A DNA stretch of 64,000 nucleotides from Chaenocephalus aceratus (Eukaryota > Chordata > Actinopteri > Perciformes > Channichthyidae): positions 5,408,352 to 5,472,351 of the forward strand of contig CM043800.1 in assembly GCA_023974075.1 (NCBI GenBank), written 5' to 3'. Positions 35,298 to 47,502 of the stretch are shown here, in pieces. A program made the translations under genes and the position numbers. Numbering within the stretch: position 1 is the first letter of the stretch; each line of letters starts with the position of its first letter. The notes under the pieces were generated by a model, which had not been told where the DNA came from, searched no databases, and worked only from the letters and a program-made list of their open reading frames with translations.

Positions 35298-36738
35298 GCC
35301 TTCAATGGCATTAAAACGATAAAAACGCTGCTGAAGGTTAATCCATAGGTTAATCCAGTGGTTCTCAAAATTGTTCTGTCATTCCCCACTTTGAACAGGT
35401 GGGCCTTTTCAAGCCCCACCCGTTCCTCATCTTTCTAGGCCAAGCTTAAAATGGTCGTTCTATAACAGGGGTCTCCAACCTTTTTTAGGATGAGAGCTAC
35501 TTTCAAAAAATAAAACAAGTCATGTGCTACTTTTACTCCTCTTTTTTTGCAGTGTATATATTTAGCACATTTTAACCTTTGTGTGCTGTTTGGGTCTGTG
35601 ATTTTTTATTAAATGTCGAAGTTAAATGCATCAATCTGGTGCACTTCATGAATTGATGGATACAGCTCTCAATACTCATATGAAAGAGAACTGTATACTT
35701 TTCAATAATCCAAACATCTTTAGAATATGATCACAACCAATAAGATCATTTAAACTTGTTTATTATTATCTTATGTTGCCTAGTTAGTATTCTTTCTTTT
35801 TATTTATGCATATTTTACTAATAACTCCCCTTTTAAACAGTTTTTTTTCTTTCTGTCTTATGGTTACTATAGGACAGAAAAAAAACTGCAAACTGGTAGG
35901 GGCTGGGGGTTTAAAACCAAAGCCCATCACAGGATGAAGTATCTTTTTTAAACGCTGGACTTTCTTTCTTTCTCTTGTCATGGGATGTTTATTTCTCCTT
36001 CAGTAATATCCATGAGCCTTCTCCTCTGTGAATAAACTGATCGCCTGCTAATTATTTATTGATGTCCAACTTTCTCTACTTCAGGCCTGTAGGTCTCTAG
36101 ATGGCCATAATAAAGTAAAAGCTAGGCACCACTTTGAAGATGAACGGCATACTGCAACATGTTTGAAGTTCATCATCAGGTGTGATACAGAAGTGATTTG
36201 TGAACAGAGTGTTGAATTAATGATGCTGTGTGCTCTCCAGGCGAAACACACTGTTTTTGGATCAGACAATTATGATCCAGTGCGTACCTGATACATAAGT
36301 AAACTATTGTTTTACATCTTGATACGTGTTTGGAGAATATCTACAGTTTAGAAGCTCAAAGACAAGAGTTTGACATCAAACTCTAACTGAGAGATACGTA
36401 TCCACTCGAGAGAGAGAGAGGACTGAAGTAACGCGGCAGAACACTGGAGGGTTTGGATTTGTTTGCTCGTCCTACTTCTTCCCTCTGAATGTGTTCATCG
36501 GGGACAAAGGGAGCACAAGTATTCACAGGTACACAGAAATACTGAAAAAATATACTAAAACAAAAAATACATGTATTGAAAAGAAATCGAATAAAGGGAC
36601 AGTTCACCCCAAAATCAGTGATACTTATTATTGCTCCAGCCTGTGGTGCTATCTATCAGTCTGAATGTTGTGATTTGAGTTGCTGAGTGTTGTAGTTTTT
36701 TGGCACTAGAGAGGTCTGCCTTCCCTCCTGTATGAGGA
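35298..36738. other. anonymous sequence with two hAT-like left-end fragments
   Basis: CAGTGGTTCTCAAAATTGTT at 35357 and CAGGGGTCTCCAACCTTTTT at 35467 look like left ends of two different fish hAT MITEs; no matching right ends follow. The rest is AT-rich with no gene. A short GA run lies at 36407-36419. Confidence 0.5.
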
Positions 36739-37018
36739 GCTCCGGGAGGTGGCTGTGAATTAGGAGGTAGAGCGTTCGTTCACCAATCTGAAGGTCGTGG
36801 TTCGATCTCTTGCAGTTAACATGTCGGTGTGTCGACATGTTATACGTGGTGTATATACCTAACCCCAAATTGCTCTCGATGGCTAAGAGTGTGTGAGTGT
36901 GTTTGAATGGTAGTCTCCCTGTACATGTATGGTAGCCCTGCTTCTGTGTGAATGGGTGAATGTTTTGGTGAGTTGAGGGGTCGTACAGTGTTATATAATC
37001 CATTCAACGTTTACCATA
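36739..37018 (+). mobile_element. tRNA-derived SINE
   Basis: A tRNA-like head has AGGAGGTAGAGCG (A-box-like, 36763 on) and GGTTCGATC (B box, 36799-36807), followed by a body with CCTAACCCCAAATTGCTC, GGTAGTCTCCCTGTA and GTGTGAATGGGTGAATG, and an end TATATAATCCATTCAACG...TACCAT. This order is that of a widespread teleost SINE. The A box is degenerate and no folded tRNA is expected. Confidence 0.75.
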
Positions 37019-37044
37019 ACTGCATGGCACTCCCGTTGTGGTGC

Positions 37045-37119
37045 TCAAACACACCGGGAGCACATATTTATGTATAAAATACATCAAAAAGTGCATTTTG
37101 CAAAATAGATGACCTTTAC
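37045..37119 (+). mobile_element. MITE family B right-end fragment
   Basis: ATGTATAAAATACATCAAAA, then AGTGCATTTTGC and GATGACCTTTA match the right end of family B (copy 1 at 23995-24036), with mutations. Only about 75 bp remain. Confidence 0.6.
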
Positions 37120-37689
37120 GTTCCCAATCTATCCTATACTCGGTGATGATAAATGTGCACATTGGTGGTTTCCACTGACATGGTTTTGACATTGATTGGG
37201 TGAATTGCCATTAAATCTGGTACACATGCTTTATTCTGCACTCATACACTGATGGCACATATTTTCATAGTGCTTGTCAGTACACGTGCCACAGCTGTCC
37301 AGATCAACTGGAGAGGTTTAGGGAATTTATTGGACAGTCTGACGATAAGGTATTACACGATTCTAGCCTAGGAGTAACAAATGCATGGACTAGTTTTTCT
37401 CGTTTTGAGACAGGAGGTGTTTAATTTTTGCAATATTACGTAGATACTTAGCCCCCGAGGTTTGTTTGACATGATCAAAGATAACTCTGAGATTCCTTAC
37501 TGTGGTGCTGCTGGAGGAGGCCAGGTAAATCCATCCATCAGAAAGTTGCATGCCATCTATGTCTTTATGTCCTTAGGCATGATGAACTTCAACCACTGAA
37601 TGGTTTTACCTGGCTTTGTAAATAAATATAGTTGGATATCATCTAACTATGATTGCCCTTATAATAGTGTCAACAAGAAGCAAATAAAG
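37120..37689. other. anonymous sequence
   Basis: May include decayed continuation of the antisense LINE that follows, but no motif is clear. Confidence 0.35.
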
Positions 37690-37970
37690 AGCTTTTCCAG
37701 ACTCATTTTGGAGTAAATATATCAATCACCGATAAAACATACAATCTGAAATCACTCTGTAGGTTTTAAACCAGCTTAAAGTGCTTTTACTTTTAACGCC
37801 AATTAAATGTTTGAGTCTTTGTAATAGAATGTCGTGGTCAATGTTATTGATTGCAGCAATAAAATATACCCAGCCAGTACAGTGACCAGTCCATATTCAG
37901 ATGCAATTAGGTAATGTGTTACATCACTATGACGCCTCTTTTCTATGATGTACTCTATAACCTCTAAAAA
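37690..37970 (-). pseudogene. antisense LINE RT fragment
   Basis: On the minus strand, from about 37910 down, the translation reads HYLIASEYGLVTVL, then after a frame change NNIDHDILLQRLKHLIGV and STLSWFKTYR. These correspond to the RT block around '[16 protein letters not shown]...LSWF' of fish LINEs. The AFDT box itself is mutated and several stops are present. It ends abruptly where the 32-bp minisatellite begins. Confidence 0.65.
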
Positions 37971-37971
37971 C

Positions 37972-38123
37972 CAAACTGGTAACGCTGCACCTCCCCACCA
38001 GATCCAACTGGTAACGCTCCACCAGATCCAACTGGTAACGCCCCACCTCCCCACCAGATCCAACTGGTAACGCTCGCTCCACCAGATCCAACTGGTAACG
38101 CTCCACCTCCCCACCAGATCCAA
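37972..38123. repeat. 32-bp minisatellite, array 1
   Basis: Units of AGATCCAACTGGTAACGCTC plus CACCTCCCCACC (32 bp) with some shortened copies (about 21 bp). It stops inside a unit at AGATCCAA where the LINE-A fragment starts; array 2 resumes with AGATCCAA at 41554. Confidence 0.9.
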
Positions 38124-38261
38124 TCATCCATCATGTATTTTGTTTTTGCTATGTTTGTAAAATGTAATTTTTTTAAATGTTTTATGTAAGGGACTGCGAT
38201 TGGAAATTAGCTCAGAGCTAAATCTGGCACTGTTACGCTTGATACATTACATTACATTACA

Positions 38262-38609
38262 TTGCATTTACTGTATAGCCTAACTGGATGGTCCTCACTT
38301 AGTATGCGCAGGATGCAGCATTGGTTTTTATTAATGTATAAAGCCATTTTAGGTAAGCTTCCACTGTACATATGTGCCAGATTTGCTCCAGTTTGTGACT
38401 CTTACAACCTCAGATCCAGTGCCTGGATACGGTTCCAGGTTCCTGCTGTGTGGACTGAGGCTGGGAAAAGGAGTCTTTTTTATTATGGTCCTTGGTCTTG
38501 GAATGACCTTCAATCACGCCTCAAACTGAGGGCACTTGTCTCAATAGCATGTTTTAAATTAAAGTTGTCTGAAGTCCTTACCACCAGCTGCTCTTGCAGT
38601 AATAAGTAG
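38262..38609 (+). pseudogene. LINE-C ORF2 C-terminal fragment
   Basis: Frame of 115 codons; the first few belong to the junction. GWSSLSMRRMQHWFLLMYKA, then ILGKLPLYICARFAPVCDSY, NLRSSAWIRFQVPAVWTEAG and GKRSLFYYGPWSWNDLQ, then LKLRALVSIACFKLKL are the typical blocks after the RT domain in fish L2/CR1-like LINEs (consensus 'LPL..RR..HW..FIYKAILGKLP.Y' and 'W N.LQ..LKL'). No RT catalytic blocks remain. The same blocks, diverged, appear in the antisense copy at 26722-27192 (HWLQLIFKCIY, KAPTDWN), so the two may be the same lineage. Confidence 0.8.
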
Positions 38610-38815
38610 TGCACCTTTCGTACTGTCCTAATGTGCACAATGTAGTGACTGCTTTTTTATCTTTTGTTTTCTTAGTTATGTTCTCTGTATTTTATATGTT
38701 TGTGTTATGTGTTATGTGTAACGTTGCTGCCTTCTTGGCCAGGTCAGCATTGCAAATGAGATTCTATCTCAATGCTTTTATCTGGTTAAATAAAGGTTAA
38801 ATAAAAAAATAAAAA
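38262..38815 (+). mobile_element. LINE-C: + strand LINE 3' end inserted in the LINE-B 3' UTR
   Basis: Starts within about 38268-38285 with the C-terminal coding end (see the pseudogene entry), then a UTR with TGGCCAGGTCAGCATTGC, GAGATTCTATCTCAATGC and a CTGGTTAAATAAAGGTTAAA tail. It breaks the LINE-B 3' end between GCATTTA and CTTTTATCCAAAGCG. Confidence 0.78.
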
Positions 38816-39038
38816 CTTTTATCCAAAGCGACTTACAATATGTACATTCGACAATATGTACATTCGACCAGGAAGACACAACCTTGAAGAAAACAGAATC
38901 AGGTTTCATAGAGCCAAACATTTCATTTCACTCAACTGGCTATAGATAAGCCAGTCCTTTATTAGTATATAAGTGCTCTGTTAGCAGTTCTTTGTTAGTA
39001 ATTCTATCGCTCGAGGTGGAGTCGAAAGAGATGAGTTT

Positions 39039-39710
39039 TCAGTCTACGCCGGAAGGTGTGTAAGCTTTCTGCTGTCCTGATGTCAATGGGGAGCTCATTC
39101 CACCATTTTGGAGCCAGGATAGCAAACCCACGTGTTTCTGCTGATGGGAACTTGGGTCCCCTTCGCAGCGAGAGTGCAGCGAGCCGTTTGGCTGATGCAG
39201 AGCGGAGTGCACGCTGCTGGGGTGTACAGGTTTAACCATGTCCTGGATGTAGGAAGGGCCAGATCCATTCGCAGCATGGTACGCAAGTACCAGTGTCTTG
39301 AAGTGGATTCTAGCAGTTACTGGAAGCCAGTGGAGGGAGCGGAAGAGCGGAGTGGTGTGGGAACATGTAGGAAGGTTGAAGACCAGGCGAGCCGCTGCAT
39401 TCTGGATGAGCTGCAGAGGTCGGATGGCACATGCAGGTAGACCAGCCAGGAGGGAGTTGCAGTAGTCTAGGCGTGAGATGACGAGAGCCTGGACCAGAAC
39501 CTGCGTTGTTTTCTGGGTCAGCAGGGGACGCATCCTCCTGATGTTGTAAAGCATGTATCTGCAGCAGCGGGTTGTGGCAGCGATGTTTGCAGTGAAGGAC
39601 AGGTTGTTATCTAGGGTCACACCCAGATTCCTTGCAGTGGGACAATCTTTTCCCGGAAGGAAAAGCAGTTCAGTCTTGTCAAGGTTGAGCTTGAGGTGAT
39701 GAGCAGACAC
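39039..39710 (-). pseudogene. LINE-B ORF2, C-terminal part
   Basis: 223 codons read on the minus strand: HHLKLNLDKTELLFLPGKD, ARNLGVTLDNNLSFTANI, ISRLDYCNSLLAGLP, LQLIQNAAARLVFNLP, HTTPLFRSLHWLPVTARIHF and KTLVLAYHAANGSGPSYIQD. After this the frame slips (the expected VPRVRS-type block is scrambled into HQPNGSLHSRCEGD). This region follows the YADD box and contributes to RNA binding in L2-type ORF2. The frame is separated from the RT fragment by a stop directly after YADDTQ. Confidence 0.88.
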
Positions 39711-39791
39711 TCATAGACACTGAGAGATGTCAGCTAGACAAGCAGAGATGCGTGCGACGACCTGGGTCTCTGAGCGGGGACAGGACAGAAT

Positions 39792-40304
39792 TCATTGGGT
39801 GTCGTCAGCGTAGCAGTGGTATGAAAAACCATGCGGGCTAATGACTGATCCGAGCGAGTTTGTGTACAGGGAGAAGAGGAGGGGACCAAGAACAGAGCCC
39901 TGAGGGACCCCTGTAGTTAATTGACAAGGGTCGGACTCCGACCCTCTCCAAGTTACCCTGTAGGTACGGTCTTTGAGGTATGAGGTGAGGAGGGAAAGTG
40001 CAGAGCCTGAAACTCCAAGTTCTTGGAGAGTGCGAAGGAGGATCTGATGGTTCACCGTGTCGAATGCAGCAGACAGGTCCAGAAGGATGATGACAGAGGA
40101 GAGAGATGCTGCTTTAGCAGTGTGCAGTTCCTCAGAGACAGCAATGAGAGCAGTTTCTGTGGAGTGACCTGCCTTGAAACCAGACTGGTGCGGATCCAGA
40201 AGGTTGTTCTGATGGAGATAACAGGAGAGTTGTTTTAAAGACAGAGCGTTCAAGTGTTTTAGACAGGAACGGGAGGAGAGAGATAGGCCTGTAGTTTTTA
40301 ACAT
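39792..40304 (-). pseudogene. LINE-B ORF2, reverse-transcriptase core
   Basis: 170 codons on the minus strand with all the main RT blocks: QSGFKAGHSTETAL (residues 40-53), [13 protein letters not shown] with the catalytic Asp in AFDT (80-83), GVPQGSVLGPLLF (132-144) and the catalytic YADD (165-168). A TGA follows immediately after YADDTQ. The RT would copy LINE RNA at the nicked target. Upstream RT blocks 0-1 are separated by a frame break between 40305 and 40438. Confidence 0.92.
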
Positions 40305-40438
40305 TTATAACGGGTTGAGAGTGGGTTTCTTTAGGAGAGGGTTTACTCTTGCCTCCTTGAGACTGTTTGGAAAGTGACCAGAAGTTAGAGAAGTCAGAAA
40401 AAGAAGAGCGAATGTCATCAACCTTTTTTTCAAAGTGG

Positions 40439-41224
40439 TTAACAAAGTCGCTTGACAGAAGGGAGGAGGGGGAGGGGCTTTGGGAGGGTCCAGGAGGGAG
40501 GAGAAGATGGAAATAGTTTTTTAGGATTGGAATAGGAAGATTGGATCTTGTCTTGAAAGAAAGTGCTTTTTGCCTGAGAGATCGAAGCAGAGAAAGAGGA
40601 GAGGAGAGCCTGATAGGTTAGGAGGTTGTCATGGAGTTTGAATTTCCACCGTTTCCGCTCTGCTGCCCGAAGGACGGTTCTATTAGCACGCAGTGCGTCA
40701 TTTAGCCAGGGAGCAGGAGGGGACTGACGAGCCTGCCGAGATGTGAGAGGACAGAGAGAGTCCAGAGACGATGAGAGAGTAGAGAGGAGAGTTTCTGCAG
40801 CAGAGTTTGGAGGCAGCAATTGGAACGAGTCAGAGGAAGGGAGGGCTGAGAGCACCAATGAGGCAAAGGTAGAGGGGGAGAGGGAACGAAGGTTACGGCG
40901 GACAGGTGCAGGATGAGAAGAGATGAGTTTGTTATGTTTGGAGAGGGGTAGAGAGAAGGAAATGAAGAAGTGATCGGATGTGTGGCGTGGGTTTACAGAG
41001 AGGTTAGAAGTAGAGCAGTTCCTTGAGAATATGAGATCAAGGACATTGCCAGCTTTATGAGTTGGTGGGGACGGAGACAGTGAGAAAGCAAAGGCGGTTA
41101 ACAGAGATGTTAGTTCGTCTATCTTCCCCGTCTGGAGGTTGAAGTCTCCGAGAAGTACAGCGGGAGGGCCAGTTTCAGGGATGTGTGAGGGGAGATTATC
41201 TAAGTCCTCCAAGAAGTCCCCCAA
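40439..41224 (-). pseudogene. LINE-B ORF2, endonuclease C-half and linker
   Basis: 261 codons on the minus strand. VLLGDFNLQTGK (catalytic GDFN, residues 26-29), GNVLDLIFSRN (59-69) and SDHFFISFSLPL (SDH catalytic His, 83-94) are the C-terminal half of an APE-type endonuclease. A Ser/Leu/Pro-rich linker follows, then RQSPPAPWLNDALRANRTVL and RAAERKRWKF, the conserved 'APW.. LR..R..LR..ER.W' block before RT. The frame ends at KRLC with a stop. Confidence 0.88.
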
Positions 41225-41489
41225 GGCGCCTGGTGGACGGTAGAGAACAACAATGGTTCATTGTATAGGATGGGTTACTGTGATGGCATGGAATTCAAAG
41301 GTGGAAGGAGTGAAGTTAGGTAGCTTGAAGAGGGAAAAGCTCCATTTGGGAGAGAGCAGGAGACCAGTGCCACCTCCTCTGCCAGTGGGTCTGGGTGTAT
41401 GGGAGAAGGAATATGCTGTGGAGAGAGCTGCTGGGGTGGATGTGTTGGATGGAGTAATCCAGGTCTCAGTGAGAGTAAGGAAATCCAGG
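41225..41489 (-). pseudogene. LINE-B ORF2, endonuclease N-half remnant
   Basis: The minus-strand reading includes PWISLLSLRPGLLHPTHPPQ (related to an ETWI... block) and PSPIHPDPLAEEVALVSCSL, then in a second frame FEFHAITVTHPIQ, a TGA, and TIVVLYRPPGALGDFLEDL (the 'LYRPPG' endonuclease block). At least one frameshift and one stop separate it from the 40439-41224 frame. The first endonuclease block (N-N-R-S type) is missing, consistent with 5' truncation at 41489. Confidence 0.78.
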
Positions 41490-41553
41490 GATACATTTTA
41501 ATGTTTTAAGTGTTCATTATTGTGCATTGTCAAATAAACGATTAAATGGAATG

Positions 41554-41741
41554 AGATCCAACTGGTAACGCTCCACCTCCCCACCAGATCCAACTGGTAA
41601 CGCTCCACCTCCTCACCAGATCCAACTGGTAACGCTCCACCTCCTCCACCAGATCCAACTGGTAATGCTCCACCTCCCCACCAGATCCAACTGGTAACGC
41701 TCCACCTCCCCACCAGATCCAACTGGTAACGCTCCACCTCC
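41554..41741. repeat. 32-bp minisatellite, array 2
   Basis: About six units of the same 32-bp repeat as 37972-38123, in the same orientation. Together with array 1 it looks like one array split by the LINE stack. Confidence 0.92.
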
Positions 41742-43243
41742 TCGAGACCCTCACTTTCACTACCACCCTTCTGGCAGCTCGCCTGACCCCATCGATGTCT
41801 CCTGTAGGTGGTGGGTCCGTGGGACGATGGGCAAACTATTTCCAATTCTTAATACCACCCAAAGACAAGATCCAAACCTTTTCCCTTGTATGACAAACAA
41901 TACGTTTGCAGGAAATAAAGTACAACATATCCTAAAGTTGGACAAAAAATGAAAAAAACTCCAGTAGAGTACCTCAACATTGTTCTTACTGTACTTGAAT
42001 TGAATAACAGAGTTAAAGTACAGTTCAGCACAGACAAGTGAATACCTTCATTCACTTAACACTCAATAAACAACAAACATTAAAAAAGAGAGAAGCTACT
42101 GTGGGAATTGTTTCTTCAGCTAAATGTATGTAATATTGTGTTTTTATATTGCATTATTGAATGGACTTTGGCATCCTGTAATTAAAATGAATTGTGTGTT
42201 TTTGACTCTACCTCCTCTAATACATCATACATTGATCTTTTGTTTTCACTTTCAACACATACTGTTTGTTCCCACGTGTGAATGAAAAGGTCTCTCTTCT
42301 GCTATAGTGAATTTCCGCTTCTTGACATATGTCTTACACAGGAATGTTAATGTGATGACAGTGACAACACCTGCAGTAGGCTTATACAAACGTTCACTGT
42401 AAAGGATTAGGCTGTGGTTTTATTTGTGGTTAAAAGCAACGTGCACGTTTTGTAAAGGCATTCCTGGTTCCCACAGGATGACTCATCCCGACTTTTCCTC
42501 ACATGATAAAATGTAAAAAAATATATTTTGTTACTGGGTCCTTATCAGGTCAACATTTTAATTTCTCTGAAATCTGATTAATTACTTATCACTTATAACA
42601 TTCCGCTGACCTTTATTTTTAGCGCTAATTAGCAAATGTTAGCATGATTAACACCAACATTAGAGGGCGAACATAACAAACATTATACCAGCTTGTTCTT
42701 ATTTTTTTATTTTGTAGCTATACTTACAAAATGTATGCACTGTAATTCGCTTATATGACACAACATAAATGTACATATTGTATTTTAAATGTGAACTACG
42801 AAGTATAAAGAGAGACAAAGTCTGCATAGAGAGTAGTTGGGGTAGATGGGTAGTTCCAAAACCATCAGATTTGTACCGCTGTTTGTGTCCCATGTGAAAC
42901 AAGAACTGATTTATTGATTATTTCACGCAATTTCTGTATGTAAGTAACACTTTTTCATAGCTATTTTAAATAAAATTGACTCGTATATCAAGTTGCTTTA
43001 CTTTTTGTGAGAAAACCGAAGTTTATTTTTGAAAAGACTGCATGCTGGGACAAGTCTAACTTGAAATATGTTGCTGGACGTTAGTGGAATAATGCAGTCA
43101 AACTTAAAAAATGATATCAGAATGAGAATACCTTTATTCTAGTCAACAAGATAGAGAATCTCTCCTCTGATTGGATGGTCAGGGATGATCCGGGCTTGAC
43201 CTGGAAAGTGAATCAAACTTTGTGCTGGTTGTATTTTATACTC

Positions 43244-43246
<3 letters not shown>
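41742..43246. other. anonymous sequence
   Basis: No gene recognised. AT-rich, with a few TACTT/AAGTA words near 41985-42035 that may be hAT debris. Confidence 0.4.

Positions 43247-43338
<92 letters not shown>
43247..43338. repeat. (GT)n microsatellite, left flank of compound repeat
   Basis: About 46 uninterrupted GT units. Confidence 0.97.
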
Positions 43339-44216
<878 letters not shown>

Positions 44217-44560
44217 GGGGTCGGCAACCCGTGGCATGCGGCTCTTTAAACCCTCTACTCTGGCTCCCTTAGACAAAAATAAGAAGGATATTAAAATGAA
44301 AATATTTGTAGAACTATTTATATTTTTTTGCACGGTTGAAAATGTTTCGTATCAAGTATTTTGAGGTGATACACTACAAGCCCGGAGCAAACACTTTGCA
44401 TGGCTTTATTAAATGCTAGGTCAATAGCAAACAAGGCGTTCCTGCTAAACGACTTCTTCACCTCTCGTGAACTGGATTTTATGTTTCTAAATACGGTGGC
44501 TCTAAGTAATAGTATTTTAAATTGAATTTATAGGTTGTAATTATATTACAATAAACCTAA
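44217..44560 (+). mobile_element. hAT left-end fragment (CAGGGGTCGGCAACCC)
   Basis: CAGGGGTCGGCAACCCGTGG followed by GCATGCGGCTCTTTAAACCC is a familiar hAT MITE left end ('caggggtcggcaac ... gcggctct'). A right end is not found, so the end coordinate is a guess. Confidence 0.55.
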
Positions 44561-45319
44561 ACTGAATGTTATTTAATGGAATTAGGTGTATCTTTATTTG
44601 ATCAATCAAATAATCAATATTTGTTATAGTTAGAAATTAGAATTGTTTCTCAGGGGTTTTACAGACAGTACATGACACCATCTTTCCTCAGACCCTTTCA
44701 GCGCACTTCAATTCAAAATAATTTATTTCAGTTGAGGAATTACAAGCAAGCTCTGTCCTGTCTATGAACAATATTCATAACATTTACACAGTTCCAAATC
44801 ACAAAACAATGTCAGGTCACAGTCAGATCTATTAAAATCACCACAGGAACTACTGGGCTTGGTCTAGCTAATTCCAAAATGTAGTCAAACTAGCCCTTTT
44901 AATTAGCCTGTGTATGCTAATAACTAACTTTAATTGTTAACAGCAACTTGGCACTATTAGCAGTTAGTGCTAGCTATCAGTATACAGGAGAAATAACTGT
45001 ATCCACTCTGATGAGAGGCTACTTTTGTAGGCTAATTTTCTGTGGGCCCCTGACCAGTGCATAGAGTTAGCTAGCTAGCTAGCCAGCCACCTCATTAATG
45101 AGTGACATGTGATAACTTTATGCTACAAACACACACTCAAGGAGCTTGAAGAAAATGACCATAGCAATGTTCAACACGTTTTGAGTACTGGCCAATGACA
45201 TCACAGTTTACTGTAGTGGTGTTTAAATAGTTATTACTATGACCAAATAACATTGTTTTCTTTCATTCAAACTGCGAGGCAGTTAAGAAAAATTGCTATA
45301 GAAAAGCGGCACTTTGGCA
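44561..45319. other. anonymous sequence
   Basis: AT-rich. A short tandem (TAGC)n lies at 45066-45083. No gene recognised. Confidence 0.4.
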
Positions 45320-45327
45320 GAGTAGAC

Positions 45328-46890
45328 CAGGGTTGCCAACTCTCACGCATCTGGCGTGTGACACACGCTTTCACCCTCAATCTCACGCTCTCACGCTGCC
45401 CAAACTATTCTCACGCCAAAAACAAGAATACCGAAGACTATAAACGGTTTTGAAAACTTTTGTCAGGTAGTGATCGTCTTCTCAATAGAAACATCTTTGA
45501 TAATGTATTCTGACCAATCAGAATCAAGATAACAACGTGGTGTTCTTGCAGGAAGTCCCGACGGAGAATACTTTTGCTGTAGTACATCTATATATACATC
45601 GATACAACATTACGTGTTGATAGAAATCAACACGTAATGAAATCAGACCCCACGGTTTGATGAGTGATAGGTGTGTGGGCTGTCTGTCATGTTGACACAC
45701 AGAACAATGGGGGCAATCCACCCTTATCCACAATGTAAAGTAATTAACACAGCTTCTTCCCTCTTCTCTCTGTGAGGAGCAGCAGGTTCAGCTTTCAGAA
45801 CAAAGTAACAAAAAACTAAAATGGCATTCATTTGTTTAAATATGTCGTGTAGTAATAGATGTATTTATTTTTCTTCTCAAGAGAGTACCAGAATGTGTAT
45901 TTATGTTAGTATTTCAAAAAATCTCCTGGGGGAGAATCCCCCCAGACCCCCCCCTACAGGGGTTGGGTTTTCAGCATGTCAACTCTTTCACCTGTGGAGA
46001 AATTGCAGGATTGGCTCCAGGTCGCCCTTTTTATTTACTACAAGACAAATGTGCCTTTTTATTTCATACAGTTCAATTTGGATTGAGACAGGGAAATAAT
46101 CTAAACTTCACACGTGGCGTTTCACTGTCAAGGGGAGCGTGTATGTAATTACATTGCAAATACTGACTTCACCCCACCACTGTATGGTTAGCCCTACCAT
46201 AGATTACCCAACACAAATACTCTCTGGCAACTGCCGACCCGTATTGCGCAAGCGCAGATCTAAGATCCAGTAGAAATGATAAAAAAGTAAAGTCTGCTGC
46301 TTATTGTTCTACTAGGCCAACATAGAGTGTGTTAATTAATATGTTTGGCAGTTTGGAGTAAGTCTGTAGATTTGTTTGTGTGTTTCATGTATAGGCCTCT
46401 CACGATAATTAATTTTGTTGGATACATTTTCCAGGAAATTATTGCGATAAACAATAATATTGTCGGCACCATTGTATGACCATTTTAGACCCCTGACATA
46501 ATGATAATATATACTAATAATTGAAGTACATCCTTTCGAACTGCTAGTCACATCCTCATGTAAATGAAAATGTATCGAGTTCATTTTGTTTATCGTACGA
46601 TAAGTCAATTAATTGCTTATCGCGACAGGCACACAATAAAACAGTGGAAACAAACATGTGTTTGACTTTCATTAGTGAATGAAACGTTGTGCCCTTTATA
46701 ATAATGTTATGTGTGTTAGCTGTTTCCAATTTTGTGTATTTGTATATATTGTATATATATCCTATATCCTGTATATATATGCTAAGGTCCCGCTGCTGAC
46801 ACGATAGCAGTCATTTAGTGCGCATATGTGTAATTAAACCCATGATATCAAAATCTCACTCCAGCCAGGTACCCAAAGTTGGCAACCCTG
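45328..46890 (+). mobile_element. hAT element, 1563 bp, TSD GAGTAGAC
   Basis: Begins CAGGGTTGCCAACTCTCACG and ends AAGTTGGCAACCCTG (12-bp inverted termini). The 8-bp duplication GAGTAGAC is exact at 45320-45327 and 46891-46898. The left subterminal zone repeats TCTCACGC. A CTCCTGGGGGAGAATCCCCC block at 45923-45942 is similar to the one in the 13926 element. No full transposase domain is visible. It contains a nested hAT MITE. Confidence 0.93.
46392..46633 (+). mobile_element. nested hAT MITE (TAGGC-TCTCACGATAA)
   Basis: Left end TAGGCCTCTCACGATAATTA and right end TTATCGCGACAGGCAC are complementary with mismatches. The internal ATTATTGCGATAAACAATAA and TTATCGTACGATAAGTC blocks are typical of a fish hAT MITE ending in CGCGACAGG. 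No clean duplication seen. Confidence 0.7.
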
Positions 46891-46898
46891 GAGTAGAC

Positions 46899-47502
46899 AG
46901 ACTGGTAATCTGAGAATCTGCGCTCAATTGTTCTTCCTCAACGACCAGTTTCATGGAATCATTCAATAATTTGTAATCAGTATGCAACACAAGGAAATGC
47001 ATTTGTGGCAAACATACATACAACACACCAGAAAACAACAAAAACTGAAACAGAAAAAGTACATTTGTGAAGGAGTATTACTGAAGTGCACAGAGGAATG
47101 TAGTCAAACAAACAATGGTGACTTTTCTTGGCAGACAATATGGTTTCTCAAGGTTCGCTACATTTAATCAACTCCCTTTCTTCTCCATGCTGTCATATGT
47201 CAGATGTGCTCCAGTAAGAAACAGACAAGTACACACAAGGTTCCTGAGAGGTAAAGGTGGCTGCATCTCATGCACCACCATCATCATAGGATGTGTGTCT
47301 CACTACATTTAAAGTTGAATTGCAAGAACTGAATTTGAGTTGAGTAAGGAATGAATGTAAAAGTTTATAAAGGACGGAATTTTTAATAACGATCAAACCA
47401 AGCGGCAAACTCTGGGGAACAGCCGGGACGCCAATACGGAAGTGCCACACACTGCAGTTCATACATGGGCCGCTAGGGACTGGCTGCAGAAAGGAGCAAT
47501 TT
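46899..47502. other. anonymous sequence, partly a known-looking repeat after 47395
   Basis: The block from about 47395 (AACCAAGCGGCAAACTCTGG) to 47502 resembles the outer part of the repeat that follows, so the repeat may begin earlier than its inverted ends suggest. Confidence 0.4.

Larger units (their letters stand above)
38249..41489 (-). mobile_element. LINE-B: L2-type LINE, minus strand, TSD GATACATT
   Basis: On the minus strand: endonuclease, RT and C-terminal region from 41489 to about 39040, then a UTR with GTAAGTCGCTTTGGATAAAA (complement at about 38816-38836) and an (ATGTA)n tail (complement 38243-38266). GATACATT occurs at both edges (38241-38248 and 41490-41497), consistent with target-site duplication into LINE-A. 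The endonuclease N-terminus is missing, so it is 5'-truncated. LINE-C interrupts the 3' UTR. Confidence 0.85.
38124..41553 (+). mobile_element. LINE-A 3'-UTR fragment inserted in the minisatellite (split by LINE-B)
   Basis: The left piece (38124-38248) has AAGGGACTGCGATTGGAAAT and TAGCTCAGAGCTAAATCTGG. The right piece (41490-41553) has TTGTGCATTGTCAAATAAAC and GATTAAATGG. Together they form the recognisable 3' end of a fish LINE ('GGACTGC...GCTAA..CTGGC ... GTGCATTGTC..AAATAAA'). The outer flanks AGATCCAA (38116-38123, 41554-41561) could be its target duplication, although the host array contains this word in every unit. Confidence 0.65.

Noticed and set aside
36739..36820. Functional tRNA gene
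   Set aside because: The A and B boxes belong to a degenerate SINE head; no complete cloverleaf or terminator follows as in a tRNA gene.
37803..38123. Trp-rich minus-strand frame
   Set aside because: The N-terminal half is the 32-bp minisatellite; the rest is a frame-shifted reading of LINE RT sequence.
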